DNA of 64,000 bases from Halomonas sp. SpR1 (GCF_031010175.1 NZ_JAUAMB010000026.1:1-64000); one strand, 5' to 3'. Positions 34,937-45,369 are shown, counted from the first letter of the stretch. Program-made: numbers and translations. Notes: generated by a model not told the origin, from the letters alone.

Positions 34937-37291
34937 TTGATACAATTCGCCGTTTTAATGGGATTCGTGCTGGCGGCGCTGTCGCCAATGTTGAACGGCT
35001 GGTTTGGCCAGCGCACCAGCTTGGTGCTGGCTGTGTTTCCTGCCGGGCTGGCGGCGTGGTTGGCACTCCAAGCCCCTGAGGTCATTGAGAACGGAAGCCT
35101 GCTTTTAGAGTGGCAGTGGGTGCCTTCGCTGGGGATTAGTCTTACCTTTCTGTTGGACGGTTTGTCGCTGTTGTTTGGGCTGTTGATTACCGTTATGGGT
35201 GCCTGCGTGCTGGTGTATGCCGGTGGCTACCTTAAAGATCATCCTGACCTTGCTCGATTTCATATCGCCTTAGTCGCTTTCATGGTCTCGATGCTGGGAT
35301 TGGTGTTAGCAGACGGGCTGTTTACGCTGTTTATTTTCTGGGAACTGACCAGCATTACCTCCTATTTGCTGATTGGTTTTAACCACGCTGACATTAACGC
35401 CCGTAAATCAGCGCGGCAGGGCTTATTTGTTACCGTAGCGGGCGGGTTAGCATTAATGGCTGGGCTGGTGCTGTTAGGGATTGCCAGCGGCAGCTGGTCG
35501 CTGGCGGAGATTCTAGGCCAGGAAGCTGACCTGCGTGAGCATGCGCTCTACACACCTATGCTGATCTGTTTGCTGTTGGGCGCTTTCACCAAATCGGCTC
35601 AGTTTCCGTTCCACTTCTGGTTACCTAACGCCATGGCGGCGCCGACACCGGTTTCGGCCTACCTGCACTCTGCCACCATGGTGAAGGCTGGCATTTATCT
35701 GCTGGCGCGCTTACACCCTGAGCTGGGTGGCACGGCAATGTGGGTCGGGATTCTTTCCGTGGTCGGCGCGACAACGATGCTGGTCGGCGCGTTTCTAGCG
35801 ATTCACCACACGAATATCAAAAAGCTGCTGGCCTACTCGACCATTATGGCGTTGGGTACGCTGACGATGCTATTAGGCATCGGCACCGAATATGCGATGA
35901 CCGCCTTTGTGACGTTTCTGCTGGCGCACTCGTTATATAAGGGGGCACTGTTTATGGTCGCCGGCATTCTTGACCATGAAACCGGCACTAAAGATGTCAC
36001 TCAAATGGGGGGCCTGCGTTCGCTGATGCCGGTAACCGCCACGATTGCCTTGGTCGCCGCACTCTCGTTTGCCGGTGTGCCGCCGCTACTTGGTTTTATC
36101 GGTAAGGAGCTAATGCTTGAGTCCGTGCTGGGGGCCGATAGCTTCCGAACGCTACTGGTGCTGTTTGCCTTTATTGCCTCCGTATTGACGATTGCCGTTG
36201 CCTTTATTGTGGCGTTACGCCCTTTTTACGGTAAACGTCACCAAACTCCGCTGGAGCCTCATGAAGCGCCGTTGAGTATGTTAATAGGGCCCGTGTTACT
36301 CGCCCTGGTGTCGCTGCTGCTGGCCCTGACGCCCGCTGTGCTAGGTGCCGATGCGTTATTAACGGCAACCGCCACTGCTATATCCGGGCAAACGCTAGAG
36401 GTGGCGTTGTCGCTTTGGTATGGCATCAACGTTGCGTTGATCATGTCGATCATTAGCCTTGGCTTAGGCTTTTTGCTGTTTAAGCGTTGGGACAGCGTGC
36501 GCGGCAAGCTTTCTGTGTTGGCACCGATGATGCGCCATGGCCCCGAGGCAGGCTATGAAAGCATGATGAATGGCATCGTCTACTTCTCTGAGTGGCAAAC
36601 TCGACTACTGCAAAATGGCTATATGCGGAACTACATCCTGGTGATGTTGATTACTCTCATTGGACTGATTGGTAATTCAATTCTGCTGCGCCACTCTCCG
36701 CAATTCGCTTTTGACTTGGATGTCCGTTTTCACGAGGTGGTGGTAGCGGGGAGTATGGTAATGGGGGCGCTGTTCGCGACTATTTCTCGGTCTCGGCTGG
36801 GGGCAGTGGTGTCTGTCGGCATAATGGGGTTTTCTATCGCGCTGATTTTTATTCTGTTTAGTGCACCGGATTTGGCGATTACCCAACTGCTGGTAGAAAC
36901 CTTGACCGTCATTTTGCTGGTGCTGGTGCTGTTCCGTCTGCCGCGCTTTTCGAATCTCTCCACCAGTCTGGAGCGCATACGCGATGGCGTGGTGGCTACT
37001 ATGGTGGGTATCTTGATATGCCTGCTGATTATGACCTCGTGGAGCATTCAACAGTTTGAACCGATTTCGACCTATATGATTGAGAACAGTGCGCCGTTGG
37101 CTTATGGCCGCAATATCGTCAACGTCATTTTGGTCGACTACCGTGCCTTGGATACGCTAGGCGAGATGTTCGTGTTAGCCCTCGCCGCGATCGGTGTTAT
37201 CGCCATGTTAAAGCTGCGTCATGGAGAAAACAGCGACGCAAAAACCGCCGAGAGCAGCAAAGTGGCTGCCAAGGAGCCTTACGATGGTTAA
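34937..37291 (+). CDS. mrpA: Mrp Na+/H+ antiporter subunit A
   Basis: The 784-residue large subunit of the Mrp (Mnh/Sha) antiporter, which exchanges cytoplasmic Na+ for H+ and supports salt and alkali tolerance. It is related to Nuo[21 protein letters not shown], then [30 protein letters not shown] (transport helices) and [16 protein letters not shown]. The C-terminal quarter contains the MbhE/DUF4040-like helices, giving the usual group 1 length. I set the start at the TTG at 34937, where AGGAGG lies six bases upstream and the mature homology begins; an ATG at 34904 lacks a ribosome site. First of seven genes. Confidence 0.95.
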   Translation: MIQFAVLMGFVLAALSPMLNGWFGQRTSLVLAVFPAGLAAWLALQAPEVIENGSLLLEWQWVPSLGISLTFLLDGLSLLFGLLITVMGACVLVYAGGYLKDHPDLARFHIALVAFMVSMLGLVLADGLFTLFIFWELTSITSYLLIGFNHADINARKSARQGLFVTVAGGLALMAGLVLLGIASGSWSLAEILGQEADLREHALYTPMLICLLLGAFTKSAQFPFHFWLPNAMAAPTPVSAYLHSATMVKAGIYLLARLHPELGGTAMWVGILSVVGATTMLVGAFLAIHHTNIKKLLAYSTIMALGTLTMLLGIGTEYAMTAFVTFLLAHSLYKGALFMVAGILDHETGTKDVTQMGGLRSLMPVTATIALVAALSFAGVPPLLGFIGKELMLESVLGADSFRTLLVLFAFIASVLTIAVAFIVALRPFYGKRHQTPLEPHEAPLSMLIGPVLLALVSLLLALTPAVLGADALLTATATAISGQTLEVALSLWYGINVALIMSIISLGLGFLLFKRWDSVRGKLSVLAPMMRHGPEAGYESMMNGIVYFSEWQTRLLQNGYMRNYILVMLITLIGLIGNSILLRHSPQFAFDLDVRFHEVVVAGSMVMGALFATISRSRLGAVVSVGIMGFSIALIFILFSAPDLAITQLLVETLTVILLVLVLFRLPRFSNLSTSLERIRDGVVATMVGILICLLIMTSWSIQQFEPISTYMIENSAPLAYGRNIVNVILVDYRALDTLGEMFVLALAAIGVIAMLKLRHGENSDAKTAESSKVAAKEPYDG

Positions 37292-37715
37292 GTCAGGCAC
37301 GATTATTCTTAATACCGCCGCGCGTTTTTTAATGCCACTCCAGTTGCTGTTTTCTGTTTTCCTGCTGCTAAGGGGGCACGACGAGCCGGGCGGCGGGTTC
37401 ATTGCCGGGCTGGTAGCGGCGGGGGCGTTTACGCTCTATTTATTTGCCTTTGGGGTAAGCGCCACCAAAGAAGTGCTGCGCATGGTCGACCCTCGTGACC
37501 TGATCGGCGTTGGCTTATTGCTGGGGATGCTCTCGGTGGTTCCGGCTTGGTTTATGGGCCAACCCTTTTTGACAGCTCAGTGGTGGACTATTCCGGTTAT
37601 CGATTTTAAAGCCTCCACGCCGCTAATTTTCGATATAGGCGTCTACTTTGCCGTGCTGGGTTCGGTCACCGGTATGGTGATGACGCTTATGGAGGTCGAC
37701 AAGGATGAACCTTGA
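37284..37715 (+). CDS. mrpB: Mrp Na+/H+ antiporter subunit B
   Basis: A 143-residue membrane subunit with the MnhB signature [19 protein letters not shown] and a C-terminal [19 protein letters not shown]. The ATG at 37284 overlaps the end of mrpA by eight bases and has AAGGAG seven bases upstream. Needed for assembly and transport by the Mrp complex. Confidence 0.93.
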   Translation: MVKSGTIILNTAARFLMPLQLLFSVFLLLRGHDEPGGGFIAGLVAAGAFTLYLFAFGVSATKEVLRMVDPRDLIGVGLLLGMLSVVPAWFMGQPFLTAQWWTIPVIDFKASTPLIFDIGVYFAVLGSVTGMVMTLMEVDKDEP

Positions 37716-37733
37716 ATTAACAGGAGGCACACC

Positions 37734-38081
37734 ATGGAACCTTTAATGGCAGTGGCGATTGGCCTGCTGTACGCGACGGCTATTTTTATGATGTTGCGCC
37801 GCTCTATCGTCAAATTAGTGATTGGTTTGATGCTGCTTTCTAATGCCGCCAATTTACTGATTTTTACCACGGCGGGCATGACCCGTGGGGCACCGCCGCT
37901 GATTCCTGAAGGCATGATGCAGCCGTCTAGCGGTGTGGCCGACCCCTTACCGCAAGCGGTCGTGCTGACAGCAATAGTGATTGCTTTCGGGGTACTTGCC
38001 TTCGCCGTGGTATTGATTCGACGCGCCTACGAAGTTGTTAAGGCCGATGATCTGGATAAGATGAAGGATACTGATACGTGA
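37734..38081 (+). CDS. mrpC: Mrp Na+/H+ antiporter subunit C
   Basis: A 115-residue NuoK-like subunit with three membrane helices: [37 protein letters not shown] and [26 protein letters not shown] precedes the ATG. Its TGA overlaps the GTG start of mrpD by four bases. Confidence 0.93.
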   Translation: MEPLMAVAIGLLYATAIFMMLRRSIVKLVIGLMLLSNAANLLIFTTAGMTRGAPPLIPEGMMQPSSGVADPLPQAVVLTAIVIAFGVLAFAVVLIRRAYEVVKADDLDKMKDTDT

Positions 38082-39679
38082 GGCCTGAAGTTGCTCTTCC
38101 CGTCCTCTTGCCCTTGCTGTCAGGGGCAATTTCTCTGTTATTTTGGCGTTCACGCCCTATGCAGCGCTTTGTGGCTGTCGCAGGCAATGTCGCGCTGCTG
38201 ATGGTCAGTTTGTGGTTGTTTGTAGCGACGTTGTCGGATGGCTACGTCACGATGCAGATGGGGAGCTGGCCAGCCCCCTTTGGAATTACCTTAATTGCGG
38301 ATCTGTTGAGCGCGGTGATGGTGTTGATGACCGCAATCATTGGCTTGGCAATGGGTATCTACTCGCTGGCCACCTCTGGCCGCGGACATGAAAAGTATGG
38401 CTACTACCCGTTAATGCACTTGCTTCTCGCCGGGGTGATGGGGGCCTTTTTGACCGGTGATATCTTTAACCTCTATGTATGGTTCGAGGTAATGCTGGTG
38501 GCTTCCTTTGCGTTGTTGATTCTCGGTGGTGAGCGTGCGCAGATGGAAGGGGCGATTAAGTACGTTACCCTGAACCTATTGGCCTCAGTCATCTTCCTAA
38601 CTGCGGTGGGGCTGCTTTATGGCATGGTGGGCACACTCAACATGGCCGATATTGCGCTGCGTATGGATGAGGCAGAGCACACCGGTATGATTGAAGTGCT
38701 TGCGGTCATGTTTATGGTGGCCTTTGGAATCAAGGCGGCCGCGTTTCCGCTGTTTTTCTGGCTGCCAGCCTCGTATCACACCCCACCGGTCGCCGTTTCT
38801 GCGCTGTTTGCGGGGCTGCTCACCAAGGTGGGTGTTTATGCCATGTTCCGTGTTTTTACGCTGATGTTCGATCAAACCATGGGCTACCTTCAGGACATTA
38901 TGCTTTGGGGCGCTGCGTTCACCATGGTAACGGGCGTGCTTGGCGCTGCGGCCCAATATGAATTTAGGCGGATATTGTCGTTTCATATTGTCAGCCAGAT
39001 TGGCTATATGATTCTGGGCTTGGCGTTGTACACACCACTCGCTATCGCCGGCGGTGTGTTTGCCATCGTGCATAATATGGTGGTGAAGACCAATCTCTTC
39101 TTGATCAGTGGTATCACCCACCGCTTGCAGGGAACCTACCAGCTGAAAAAAATGGGCGGGCTGTACCGGGAGCGCCCCTGGCTGTCGGTAGCGTTCTTTC
39201 TTTCAGCCTTCTCGCTGGCGGGGATACCGCCGCTTTCAGGCTTTTTTGCCAAGTTTGTGATTGTGCGTGCCGGTTTAGAGATTGAAGCCTATTGGGTTAC
39301 CGGCATCGCGCTGGCCGTGGGACTAATGACGCTCTACTCCATGGTGAAAATTTGGAATGAGGTATTTTGGAAGTCCCTCCCAGAAGATAACAACGTTCCT
39401 GAAACCACCACACCTACTGGCGATGACGGGCGATTGCTAAAGCCCAGCCTGTGGATGATGTATTTGCCGGTAATGGTGTTGGCGTTATTTTCACTGCTCA
39501 TAGGTGTGCTTGCAGAGCCGATCATGTGGGTGATGATGGGCATCGGTGATCAGCTGTTCGAGCCCTCGGGGTATATTGAAGCGGTGTTAGGCGTTGCAGC
39601 CAGTGCAGATGATGTGCTGCTGGAACCGCCACTAGGGGAAGCCGCACCAGAGACTACCACCGAGGAGGAAGCGCCATGA
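38078..39679 (+). CDS. mrpD: Mrp Na+/H+ antiporter subunit D
   Basis: A 533-residue NuoN/M-like subunit. Key blocks are [46 protein letters not shown] and [19 protein letters not shown], each carrying the conserved charged residues of the proton path. It starts with GTG overlapping mrpC. The soluble C-terminal tail is long and acidic. Together with MrpA it forms the core of the antiporter. Confidence 0.94.
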   Translation: MRPEVALPVLLPLLSGAISLLFWRSRPMQRFVAVAGNVALLMVSLWLFVATLSDGYVTMQMGSWPAPFGITLIADLLSAVMVLMTAIIGLAMGIYSLATSGRGHEKYGYYPLMHLLLAGVMGAFLTGDIFNLYVWFEVMLVASFALLILGGERAQMEGAIKYVTLNLLASVIFLTAVGLLYGMVGTLNMADIALRMDEAEHTGMIEVLAVMFMVAFGIKAAAFPLFFWLPASYHTPPVAVSALFAGLLTKVGVYAMFRVFTLMFDQTMGYLQDIMLWGAAFTMVTGVLGAAAQYEFRRILSFHIVSQIGYMILGLALYTPLAIAGGVFAIVHNMVVKTNLFLISGITHRLQGTYQLKKMGGLYRERPWLSVAFFLSAFSLAGIPPLSGFFAKFVIVRAGLEIEAYWVTGIALAVGLMTLYSMVKIWNEVFWKSLPEDNNVPETTTPTGDDGRLLKPSLWMMYLPVMVLALFSLLIGVLAEPIMWVMMGIGDQLFEPSGYIEAVLGVAASADDVLLEPPLGEAAPETTTEEEAP

Positions 39680-40149
39680 CCGGGGCCATTTGGAACCTAC
39701 TGCTAGGGCTTGCTTGGGTGCTGTTAAGCGGTGATTTCAGCGGCTTAAACCTCCTTGTCGGGTTGATTTTTGGCTATATCACCCTGGTATTGATTGAGCC
39801 TCAGCTCGACTCTTTGAAGGGTTACCCGGCGCGCGTACCGCGCTTCATCGGCTTTATTGGTTTTTTCCTAAAAGAATTAATTCAAGCCAACTTGCGCGTG
39901 GCTTTCGACATTGTGACCCCACCTTGGCATATGAAGCCTGGGGTCATCGCTATGCCGCTTTCCGCACGCACCGAAATGGAAATTACCCTGGTGGCTAATC
40001 TGATTTCATTGACACCAGGAACCTTGAGCCTGGATGTGTCGGATGACCGTAAGGTCTTGTATATCCACGCGATGTTTTTAGATAATGAGGAAGAGCTACG
40101 GCGCAACTTAAAAGAGATGGAACACCGGGCTTTGGAGCTGTTTCGCTAA
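39676..40149 (+). CDS. mrpE: Mrp Na+/H+ antiporter subunit E
   Basis: A 157-residue subunit of the MnhE family: two or three membrane helices at the N-terminus (LLLGLAWVLLSGDFSGLNLL) and a soluble domain with VANLISLTPGTLSLDVSDD, the family signature. It overlaps mrpD by four bases and mrpF by one. Confidence 0.93.
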   Translation: MTGAIWNLLLGLAWVLLSGDFSGLNLLVGLIFGYITLVLIEPQLDSLKGYPARVPRFIGFIGFFLKELIQANLRVAFDIVTPPWHMKPGVIAMPLSARTEMEITLVANLISLTPGTLSLDVSDDRKVLYIHAMFLDNEEELRRNLKEMEHRALELFR

Positions 40150-40418
40150 TGGACACCGTTATTCTTATTAGTCAGGTGATTATGAGCCTGGCGCTTATCC
40201 TCACTTTTGTTCGTGTGGTGCGCGGCCCGAGCCTGCCCGACCGCGTCGTGGCATTAGAGCTTTTTTCTACAACCGTGGTGGGGATGGTCGGGGTTTATGC
40301 CATCAAGTCTGACGTGGCTAGTTTTCTGGATGCCGCGATCGTAATTGCATTGATGGGGTTTTTAGCCGCCATTGCGTTTGCTCGCTTTTTGGAAAGGGGA
40401 GGCCCAAGGGATGATTGA
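40149..40418 (+). CDS. mrpF: Mrp Na+/H+ antiporter subunit F
   Basis: An 89-residue subunit with three helices and the MnhF signature RVVRGPSLPDRVVALELFST. Its ATG uses the last base of the mrpE stop codon. Confidence 0.93.
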   Translation: MDTVILISQVIMSLALILTFVRVVRGPSLPDRVVALELFSTTVVGMVGVYAIKSDVASFLDAAIVIALMGFLAAIAFARFLERGGPRDD

Positions 40419-40815
40419 CTTTATAAAGGGCACGTTAATCATCGGTGGTGCGCTGTTTATATTGCTCGCCTCAGTTGGGCTGCTTCGTTTGCCCGATTTG
40501 TTAACCCGTATGCACGCCACCACCAAGGCTGCGGCGTTAGGCGTCATCTTAATTATGTTGGCGGCCGCTATGCACTTTGCTGAAGTGGGTATTGTGGCTC
40601 GTTCGTTCGCTATCATCGTGTTTATCCTGATGACCGCTCCGGTGGCGGCTCACGTGATTGGCCGCGCTGGGTACTTCGTCGGATCCAAGCTGTGGAGCGG
40701 TACCGTAAAGGACGAGTTACGCCCCAACTACGATCCCCTAACCCATGAGCTGAAAAGTGGCCTGGAAACGCAGGAAAATGCCAAGCGCCAACCCCGCGAG
40801 ACTGACCCTGACTAG
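40411..40815 (+). CDS. mrpG: Mrp Na+/H+ antiporter subunit G
   Basis: A 134-residue subunit with three helices and the MnhG/PhaG signature ASVGLLRLPDLLTRMHATTKA. The ATG at 40411 overlaps mrpF by eight bases; I prefer it over an upstream in-frame ATG since homology begins at MIDFIKG. Last gene of the operon, followed by a terminator. Confidence 0.93.
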   Translation: MIDFIKGTLIIGGALFILLASVGLLRLPDLLTRMHATTKAAALGVILIMLAAAMHFAEVGIVARSFAIIVFILMTAPVAAHVIGRAGYFVGSKLWSGTVKDELRPNYDPLTHELKSGLETQENAKRQPRETDPD

Positions 40816-40863
40816 GCCTGATTAGAGCTTGCCAAATCGCCAGCCACTGTGTAACCGCAAATG

Positions 40864-40886
40864 AGCCACCTTCGGGTGGCTTTTTT
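40864..40886 (+). terminator. Intrinsic terminator of the mrp operon
   Basis: AGCCACC-TTC-GGGTGGCT followed by six T's, a textbook rho-independent terminator. Confidence 0.92.
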
Positions 40887-40941
40887 GCGTCTGGTGTAGG
40901 GAGTATTTAAACACTCTCTCTCATTTAAATTGGATAATGTT

Positions 40942-40978
40942 TGTATAATAAAATAATGTACAATAATTGTACTGTATA
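40942..40978. promoter_or_regulatory. Cluster of TGTAYA half-sites upstream of the DUF2256-cryptochrome pair
   Basis: TGTATA (40942), TGTACA (40957), TGTACT (40968) and TGTATA (40973) lie in 37 AT-rich bases, and GTACAAT-A-ATTGTAC (40958-40972) is a 15-base palindrome. A TATAAT (40944-40949) overlaps the first. Such TGTA(C/T)A sites resemble those of LitR/CarH-type MerR light regulators that control photolyase genes; this assignment is inference. Confidence 0.5.
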
Positions 40979-41028
40979 AGATAATGCGTCCATGTTTTCA
41001 CCATATGACGCCAACAGTGCGGTTAGAC

Positions 41029-41175
41029 ATGACCATGCGACGCAAAGGAAATCTGCCGCAAAAAAACTGTGCTGAATGCCAGCGGCCGTTTACATGGCGG
41101 AAGAAATGGGCGCGCTGTTGGGATCAAGTGCGCTACTGCAGCGAGCGGTGCCGCCGTAGTGCTAAGCAGTCATAG
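41029..41175 (+). CDS. DUF2256 small zinc-ribbon-like protein
   Basis: A 48-residue protein with the DUF2256 signature: [20 protein letters not shown] and [10 protein letters not shown]. Two CxxC-type pairs (CAEC and C-SERC) suggest a zinc site. The family usually lies beside cryptochrome/photolyase genes, as here. The start is uncertain: ATGs at 41029 and 41035 both precede [11 protein letters not shown] and neither has a good ribosome site; an earlier ATG at 40984 would add 15 unconserved residues. Confidence 0.85.
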   Translation: MTMRRKGNLPQKNCAECQRPFTWRKKWARCWDQVRYCSERCRRSAKQS

Positions 41176-41229
41176 CTAAGTACCAGCATCAATGTACCGG
41201 GCATCAAAGCACCTCTAGGAGGCACAAGC

Positions 41230-42675
41230 ATGAACAGCACGATTGATATTGTCTGGTTGCAGGACGACCTGCGCGTTGCTGATAACCCTCTTTTACACTT
41301 TGCCTCCCGGCCTTGTTATCTGCTGTGCCTCTACGTCTTGGACGAGCAGTGGTTCTCTCCTTTATTTGACGGTGAGTCGACACCCCGTATCGGGCCTGCG
41401 CGATTGCGTTTTTTATGGCAAAGTTTAATGGAGTTGCGCGGAGAGCTTCTGCAGCGCGGCAGTGATCTGTTGGTTCGTATTGGCAAACCCAGTGACGTAG
41501 TGATTGAACTGGCTTCAACGCTTAACGCACGACAAGTCCGTGTTGCTGAACATGCAGGAGTTGAGGAAACCGCTCATATTCGGGCGGTTAAGGAAGGCTT
41601 GCCTAGTCAGACGGCATTTGATTGCATCGAGAGTGGACGGCTCATGGATCAGTCGTCATTGCCTTTCGAACTTGACGCGTTGCCGGCGAGCTTTTCTTCC
41701 TTTAGGCGCAGCGTGGAGAGTGAATGCACTGTCCCAACCAGTTGCTGCGCCCCTGTTACACTGCCCCCCTGGCCCGAGGCGGCAAGGGGATTTCCACCGC
41801 TCAAAGCCGTTTGTGAGCGGAGCGCCACCTGGCATCCCGATGTTCGTCAAGGTTATGCATACAGGGGGGGAGAGTCGGCAGCACATGGGCGCCTGAAAGA
41901 GTACTTGTGGCATCAACAGGGCGGTAAAACGTATAAGAAAACCCGTAATGGGCTGCTGGGAGCTAATTTTTCAACCCGCGTTTCACCCTGGTTGGCGCGT
42001 GGCTGCCTGTCTGCTCGCCAAGTCAATGATGCGGTGAAAGCGTGGGAGGCTGAAAACGGGAGTAATGAATCGAGCTACTGGATTACCTTCGAACTACTCT
42101 GGCGGGAGTACTTTATTCGCGCTGCCCAGTTGGAAGGAGAGAAGATGTTTGGCTCCCACCAAACTGACAGGCCGTGTGCCGCATTCGATGCCTGGCGTAA
42201 CGGTACCACGGGGCTGCCGTTTGTGGATGCTGCAATGCAGGAACTTCGTCACACGGGCTGGCTATCCAATCGTGCCCGGCAAAACGTGGCCAGCTTTTTG
42301 GTTAAAGACTTAAAGGTAGATTGGCGCTTGGGAGCGCTATGGTTTGAGCACTGCCTGATTGATTATGACGTAGCCAGTAACTGGGGCAACTGGCGCTATA
42401 TTGCAGGTGTTGGGCGCGATCCACGCCAAGATCGCTACTTTAACGTGCTGAAGCAGGCGGGGCATTACGATCCTCAGGGCCTTTATGTTGCGCATTGGCT
42501 GAAGCAGCTCGAAAATCTGCCTCCCGGTTTAGCGCGCCAACAGCCGTGGCGTGCAGATCCCTCGGCGTTTGCAGCTCCCTGCGTTGTGCCCGAGCAGTGG
42601 GATCGGTGGTTAATTTCTAGCGGTGAGGCAGACACTTCAGCCGAGCAGCCAATCATTACCTTCGGCCTGTCGTGA
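41230..42675 (+). CDS. DASH-family cryptochrome / photolyase
   Basis: A 481-residue flavoprotein. The N-terminal domain begins IDIVWLQDDLRVADNPLL; the FAD domain shows FSTRVSPWLARGCLSARQV, ELLWREYFIRAAQ and the signature block GWLSNRARQNVASFLVKDL and DYDVASNWGNWRYIAGVG. These match DASH cryptochromes, which repair cyclobutane dimers in single-stranded DNA. AGGAGG precedes the ATG. It follows the DUF2256 gene and probably shares its light-type promoter region. Confidence 0.93.
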   Translation: MNSTIDIVWLQDDLRVADNPLLHFASRPCYLLCLYVLDEQWFSPLFDGESTPRIGPARLRFLWQSLMELRGELLQRGSDLLVRIGKPSDVVIELASTLNARQVRVAEHAGVEETAHIRAVKEGLPSQTAFDCIESGRLMDQSSLPFELDALPASFSSFRRSVESECTVPTSCCAPVTLPPWPEAARGFPPLKAVCERSATWHPDVRQGYAYRGGESAAHGRLKEYLWHQQGGKTYKKTRNGLLGANFSTRVSPWLARGCLSARQVNDAVKAWEAENGSNESSYWITFELLWREYFIRAAQLEGEKMFGSHQTDRPCAAFDAWRNGTTGLPFVDAAMQELRHTGWLSNRARQNVASFLVKDLKVDWRLGALWFEHCLIDYDVASNWGNWRYIAGVGRDPRQDRYFNVLKQAGHYDPQGLYVAHWLKQLENLPPGLARQQPWRADPSAFAAPCVVPEQWDRWLISSGEADTSAEQPIITFGLS

Positions 42676-42744
42676 AGGCTGGTATCTGGCTCTTTTCTAG
42701 GCCATCATCCTGGGTATGCCAAGGACTGCCTAAGGATCGAAATA

Positions 42745-44013
42745 ATGTATCGTCATTTCTCTATTGAACGGCGCTGCCGTCCCCTGTTTTGCGTCTCTTT
42801 AATCGCAGCGCTAAGTACACCTTTTGCTGCCAGCGTAGCACTCGCTAATCCTCAACTGATGTCAGAAGTCGATACTCAGACTGCCACTGAGGTTAGCTAC
42901 GCTAATTTTCAGCAGTGGCTGCGCGATTTTCGCCAGTATGCCGCGGGACAAGGCATCAGTGAAGCGACCCTAAGTAACGCTCTGGATGGCGTTCGCTACC
43001 GCGAGAGGGTGATTGAGCTGGACGGTTACCAGCCTGAGTTTGTGCGCCCTATTTGGGAGTATTTGGATACCGCAGTTTCATCCACGCGTATTAATAACGG
43101 GTTAGAAAAGCTGGCTGAACACCGCGAAACGGCGCAGCAGATGCAGCAGCGCTATGGGGTGCCAGCCGAAATCATTGTCGCCATTTGGGGCATTGAGAGT
43201 AATTACGGTAGTAATTTTGGCGATTTTTCGACCTTGGAGTCCCTCGCCACGCTGGCTTACGATGGCCGGCGTCGTGACTTTGCCCGGGGTGAACTGCTCG
43301 CCGCGTTACGGATTATTGATCAAGGGGATATTGCCGCTGATGAAATGAAAGGCTCCTGGGCTGGAGCCATGGGCCATACTCAGTTTATTCCCAGCAGCTT
43401 CGAAGCCTACGCGGTAGATGGCGATGGTGACGGTCGGCGCGATATCTGGGGCAGCATCCCTGATGTCATGGCCTCAACGGCCAACTATCTTGACCGAGCG
43501 GGATGGCAGGCTAACCAGCCCTGGGGAGTTGAGGTACGACTGCCCGAAGGGTTTGATTACGCCCAGACCGAGCGACGCAGCAGTGCTGAGTGGCGTAGTC
43601 AAGGCGTGCAGGCGCAGCAGGGCGAATTGCCGAACTTTGATAGCGCTGCCATTGTGATACCCGCGGGTGCTAACGGCCCGGCCTTTTTGGTAGGTGCCAA
43701 TTTCCGTGCGATCTTACGCTATAACAATGCCACTAGTTATGCACTGGCCGTCGCGACGCTGGGTGATGCGATTGCCGGACGTGATGGCATACAGCAGAGC
43801 TGGCCGCGGGATAAGGCGCCGCTGACCCGTGACGATGTTCAAGAACTTCAGCGCGCATTAAACCGTGTAGGCTACTCAGTGGGTGGCGCTGACGGCATCA
43901 TGGGGCCCAATACGCGGCAAGGTTTGCGGAACTTTCAGCGTGATCAAGGGTTAATACCGGATGGGTTTGCGACCCAGGAGCTGCTTGAACAGCTACGTCA
44001 GCGCTCACGGTAA
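42745..44013 (+). CDS. Lytic murein transglycosylase, MltB type with peptidoglycan-binding domain
   Basis: A 422-residue exported protein with a signal region (FCVSLIAALSTPFAASVALA) and no lipobox. The catalytic SLT_2 domain carries the glutamate in WGIESNYGSNFGDFSTL and MKGSWAGAMGHTQFIPSSF. A C-terminal peptidoglycan-binding domain (LQRALNRVGYSVGGADGIMG, about residues 360-420) follows. It cleaves glycan strands with anhydro-muramic acid formation. AAGGA stands before the ATG. Confidence 0.92.
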   Translation: MYRHFSIERRCRPLFCVSLIAALSTPFAASVALANPQLMSEVDTQTATEVSYANFQQWLRDFRQYAAGQGISEATLSNALDGVRYRERVIELDGYQPEFVRPIWEYLDTAVSSTRINNGLEKLAEHRETAQQMQQRYGVPAEIIVAIWGIESNYGSNFGDFSTLESLATLAYDGRRRDFARGELLAALRIIDQGDIAADEMKGSWAGAMGHTQFIPSSFEAYAVDGDGDGRRDIWGSIPDVMASTANYLDRAGWQANQPWGVEVRLPEGFDYAQTERRSSAEWRSQGVQAQQGELPNFDSAAIVIPAGANGPAFLVGANFRAILRYNNATSYALAVATLGDAIAGRDGIQQSWPRDKAPLTRDDVQELQRALNRVGYSVGGADGIMGPNTRQGLRNFQRDQGLIPDGFATQELLEQLRQRSR

Positions 44014-44054
44014 GCAGTGTTTAAAGGGTGCTTTTACTTTCCAAGGATGATGTT

Positions 44055-44624
44055 ATGCAATTGACGAAAAAAACGTTTTTTAACAGTGTGATATTGGGGG
44101 GCGTGCTGTTAGGTGCTGGGCTGTCTGCCGCCACGGCGATGGCGGATGATGACCAAGTATTCGGCTGGGTTGAAAAAGCGACCTTGCAGCCTTGGAATAT
44201 CGAGGTGAAAGCCAAGCTCGATAGCGGGGCATTAACCTCTTCGCTGGACGCTCGCGATATTGAGATGTTCGAGCAGGACGATGAGGAGTGGGTACGCTTT
44301 CGATTGAAGCTTGAAGATCAGGCAAGTGGCGAAGTGTTCAGTGATCAAATTGAGCGTCCGCTCTACCGTGAGCTTACTGTGCGCGGCGCAGGCGGCCGTG
44401 ATGAACGCCCTGTGGTGCTGATGGAAGTTTGTATGGGCGATACCATTTACGAAGAACAGTTTAGCCTGCGCGACCGTGAAGATATGAACTATCCGCTTCT
44501 GCTTGGTCGCAGCACCATTAGCCACCTTGGCCTGCTGGATGTGCGTGAAACCTTCTTGCAAGAGCCCGGGTGCGGGGAAAACGCGACCGTTGTGCCCCAC
44601 GACCCAGCAGATGATCAGTCCTGA
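44055..44624 (+). CDS. Retropepsin-like aspartic protease, RimB/RloA type (Zn_protease family)
   Basis: A 189-residue protein with a signal peptide (SVILGGVLLGAGLSAATAMA) and the retropepsin motif AKLDSGALTSSLDA, where aspartate sits in D-S-G-A, plus YPLLLGRSTI as the second half of the fold. The family was once called ATP-dependent zinc protease and is related to RimB of the RimK system. Being exported it more likely acts in the periplasm. The ATG at 44055 has AAGGA seven bases upstream. Confidence 0.85.
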   Translation: MQLTKKTFFNSVILGGVLLGAGLSAATAMADDDQVFGWVEKATLQPWNIEVKAKLDSGALTSSLDARDIEMFEQDDEEWVRFRLKLEDQASGEVFSDQIERPLYRELTVRGAGGRDERPVVLMEVCMGDTIYEEQFSLRDREDMNYPLLLGRSTISHLGLLDVRETFLQEPGCGENATVVPHDPADDQS

Positions 44625-44655
44625 TGCTTTCAGGCCTGCCTCAATAAAGTAAGGT

Positions 44656-44691
44656 TTAAAACAGCCGTGATAAAAGCGCAGTCACGGCTGT
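44656..44691 (-). terminator. Terminator embedded in the rsmE 3' end
   Basis: On the minus strand ACAGCCGTGA (44682-44691) and TCACGGCTGT (44661-44670 as its partner) form a perfect 10-base stem. Read through, it encodes the last dozen residues of RsmE, and the T-run after the stem (TTTTAA) contains the stop codon. Confidence 0.75.
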
Positions 44692-45369
44692 CTCAACCCG
44701 TAAAATACGCGGGCCAAGATGCATTCCCTCGCAGCCTGCCAGCATTAGTTGCTCTACCTCCCAAGCAATAAAGCCGCCCTCTGGGCCTACCAGTAGCAGG
44801 GTAGGGTCACTTATGCCTCTTGGGCAGGCATTGGGCATGCCAGGATGGGCCACCAAGCCGCGACGTTGGCTTAGCAAAGCAGGTAATTGCTGCTCCAAGA
44901 AAGGGCGGAAGCCTTTGCTTAGGGTTACCGAAGGTAAATGAGTATCACGAGCTTGCTCCAAGCCAAGCACCAAATGCTGATGAATTTTATCAGGGCGTAA
45001 CTCTGGGGATTGCCAGTAGCTTTTCTCGACCCGTTTAGTATGCAGCAGAGTGATCTCTTTAACGCCCAGTGCCGTTACATGCTCTAAGGTACGCGCCAAC
45101 ATACGCGGGCGGGGCAGGGCTAGTACCAAATGTACGGGTAACGGTGGCGGCGGTGGCTCGTTGAGGTTCTCCAGTTGGAAATACGCCCGCTCAGTGGTGA
45201 GCTCTTTTAACAGTGCTTTACCCATGGTGCCGCCTTGAACCCCAACGGTTAGCAGGTCACCGGGTGACGAACGATGAACATCGCGAAGGTGTGTCAGTCG
45301 GCGTGAATTGGTGATACAGACGTGGCCATCGCCGGTAAGATCGTTGGGGTTGAGCAGAATCAAATTCAT
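44656..45369 (-). CDS. rsmE: 16S rRNA (uracil-1498-N3)-methyltransferase
   Basis: A 237-residue SPOUT methyltransferase. An N-terminal PUA-like domain (SRRLTHLRDVHRSSPGD) is followed by the knot domain with LVLALPRPRMLARTLEHVTALG, LLVGPEGGFIAWEVEQL and LGPRILRVETAVTALL, the last being the cofactor loop. It methylates U1498 of 16S rRNA. The gene ends inside its own terminator hairpin. Confidence 0.94.
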   Translation of the reverse strand: MNLILLNPNDLTGDGHVCITNSRRLTHLRDVHRSSPGDLLTVGVQGGTMGKALLKELTTERAYFQLENLNEPPPPPLPVHLVLALPRPRMLARTLEHVTALGVKEITLLHTKRVEKSYWQSPELRPDKIHQHLVLGLEQARDTHLPSVTLSKGFRPFLEQQLPALLSQRRGLVAHPGMPNACPRGISDPTLLLVGPEGGFIAWEVEQLMLAGCEGMHLGPRILRVETAVTALLSRLF

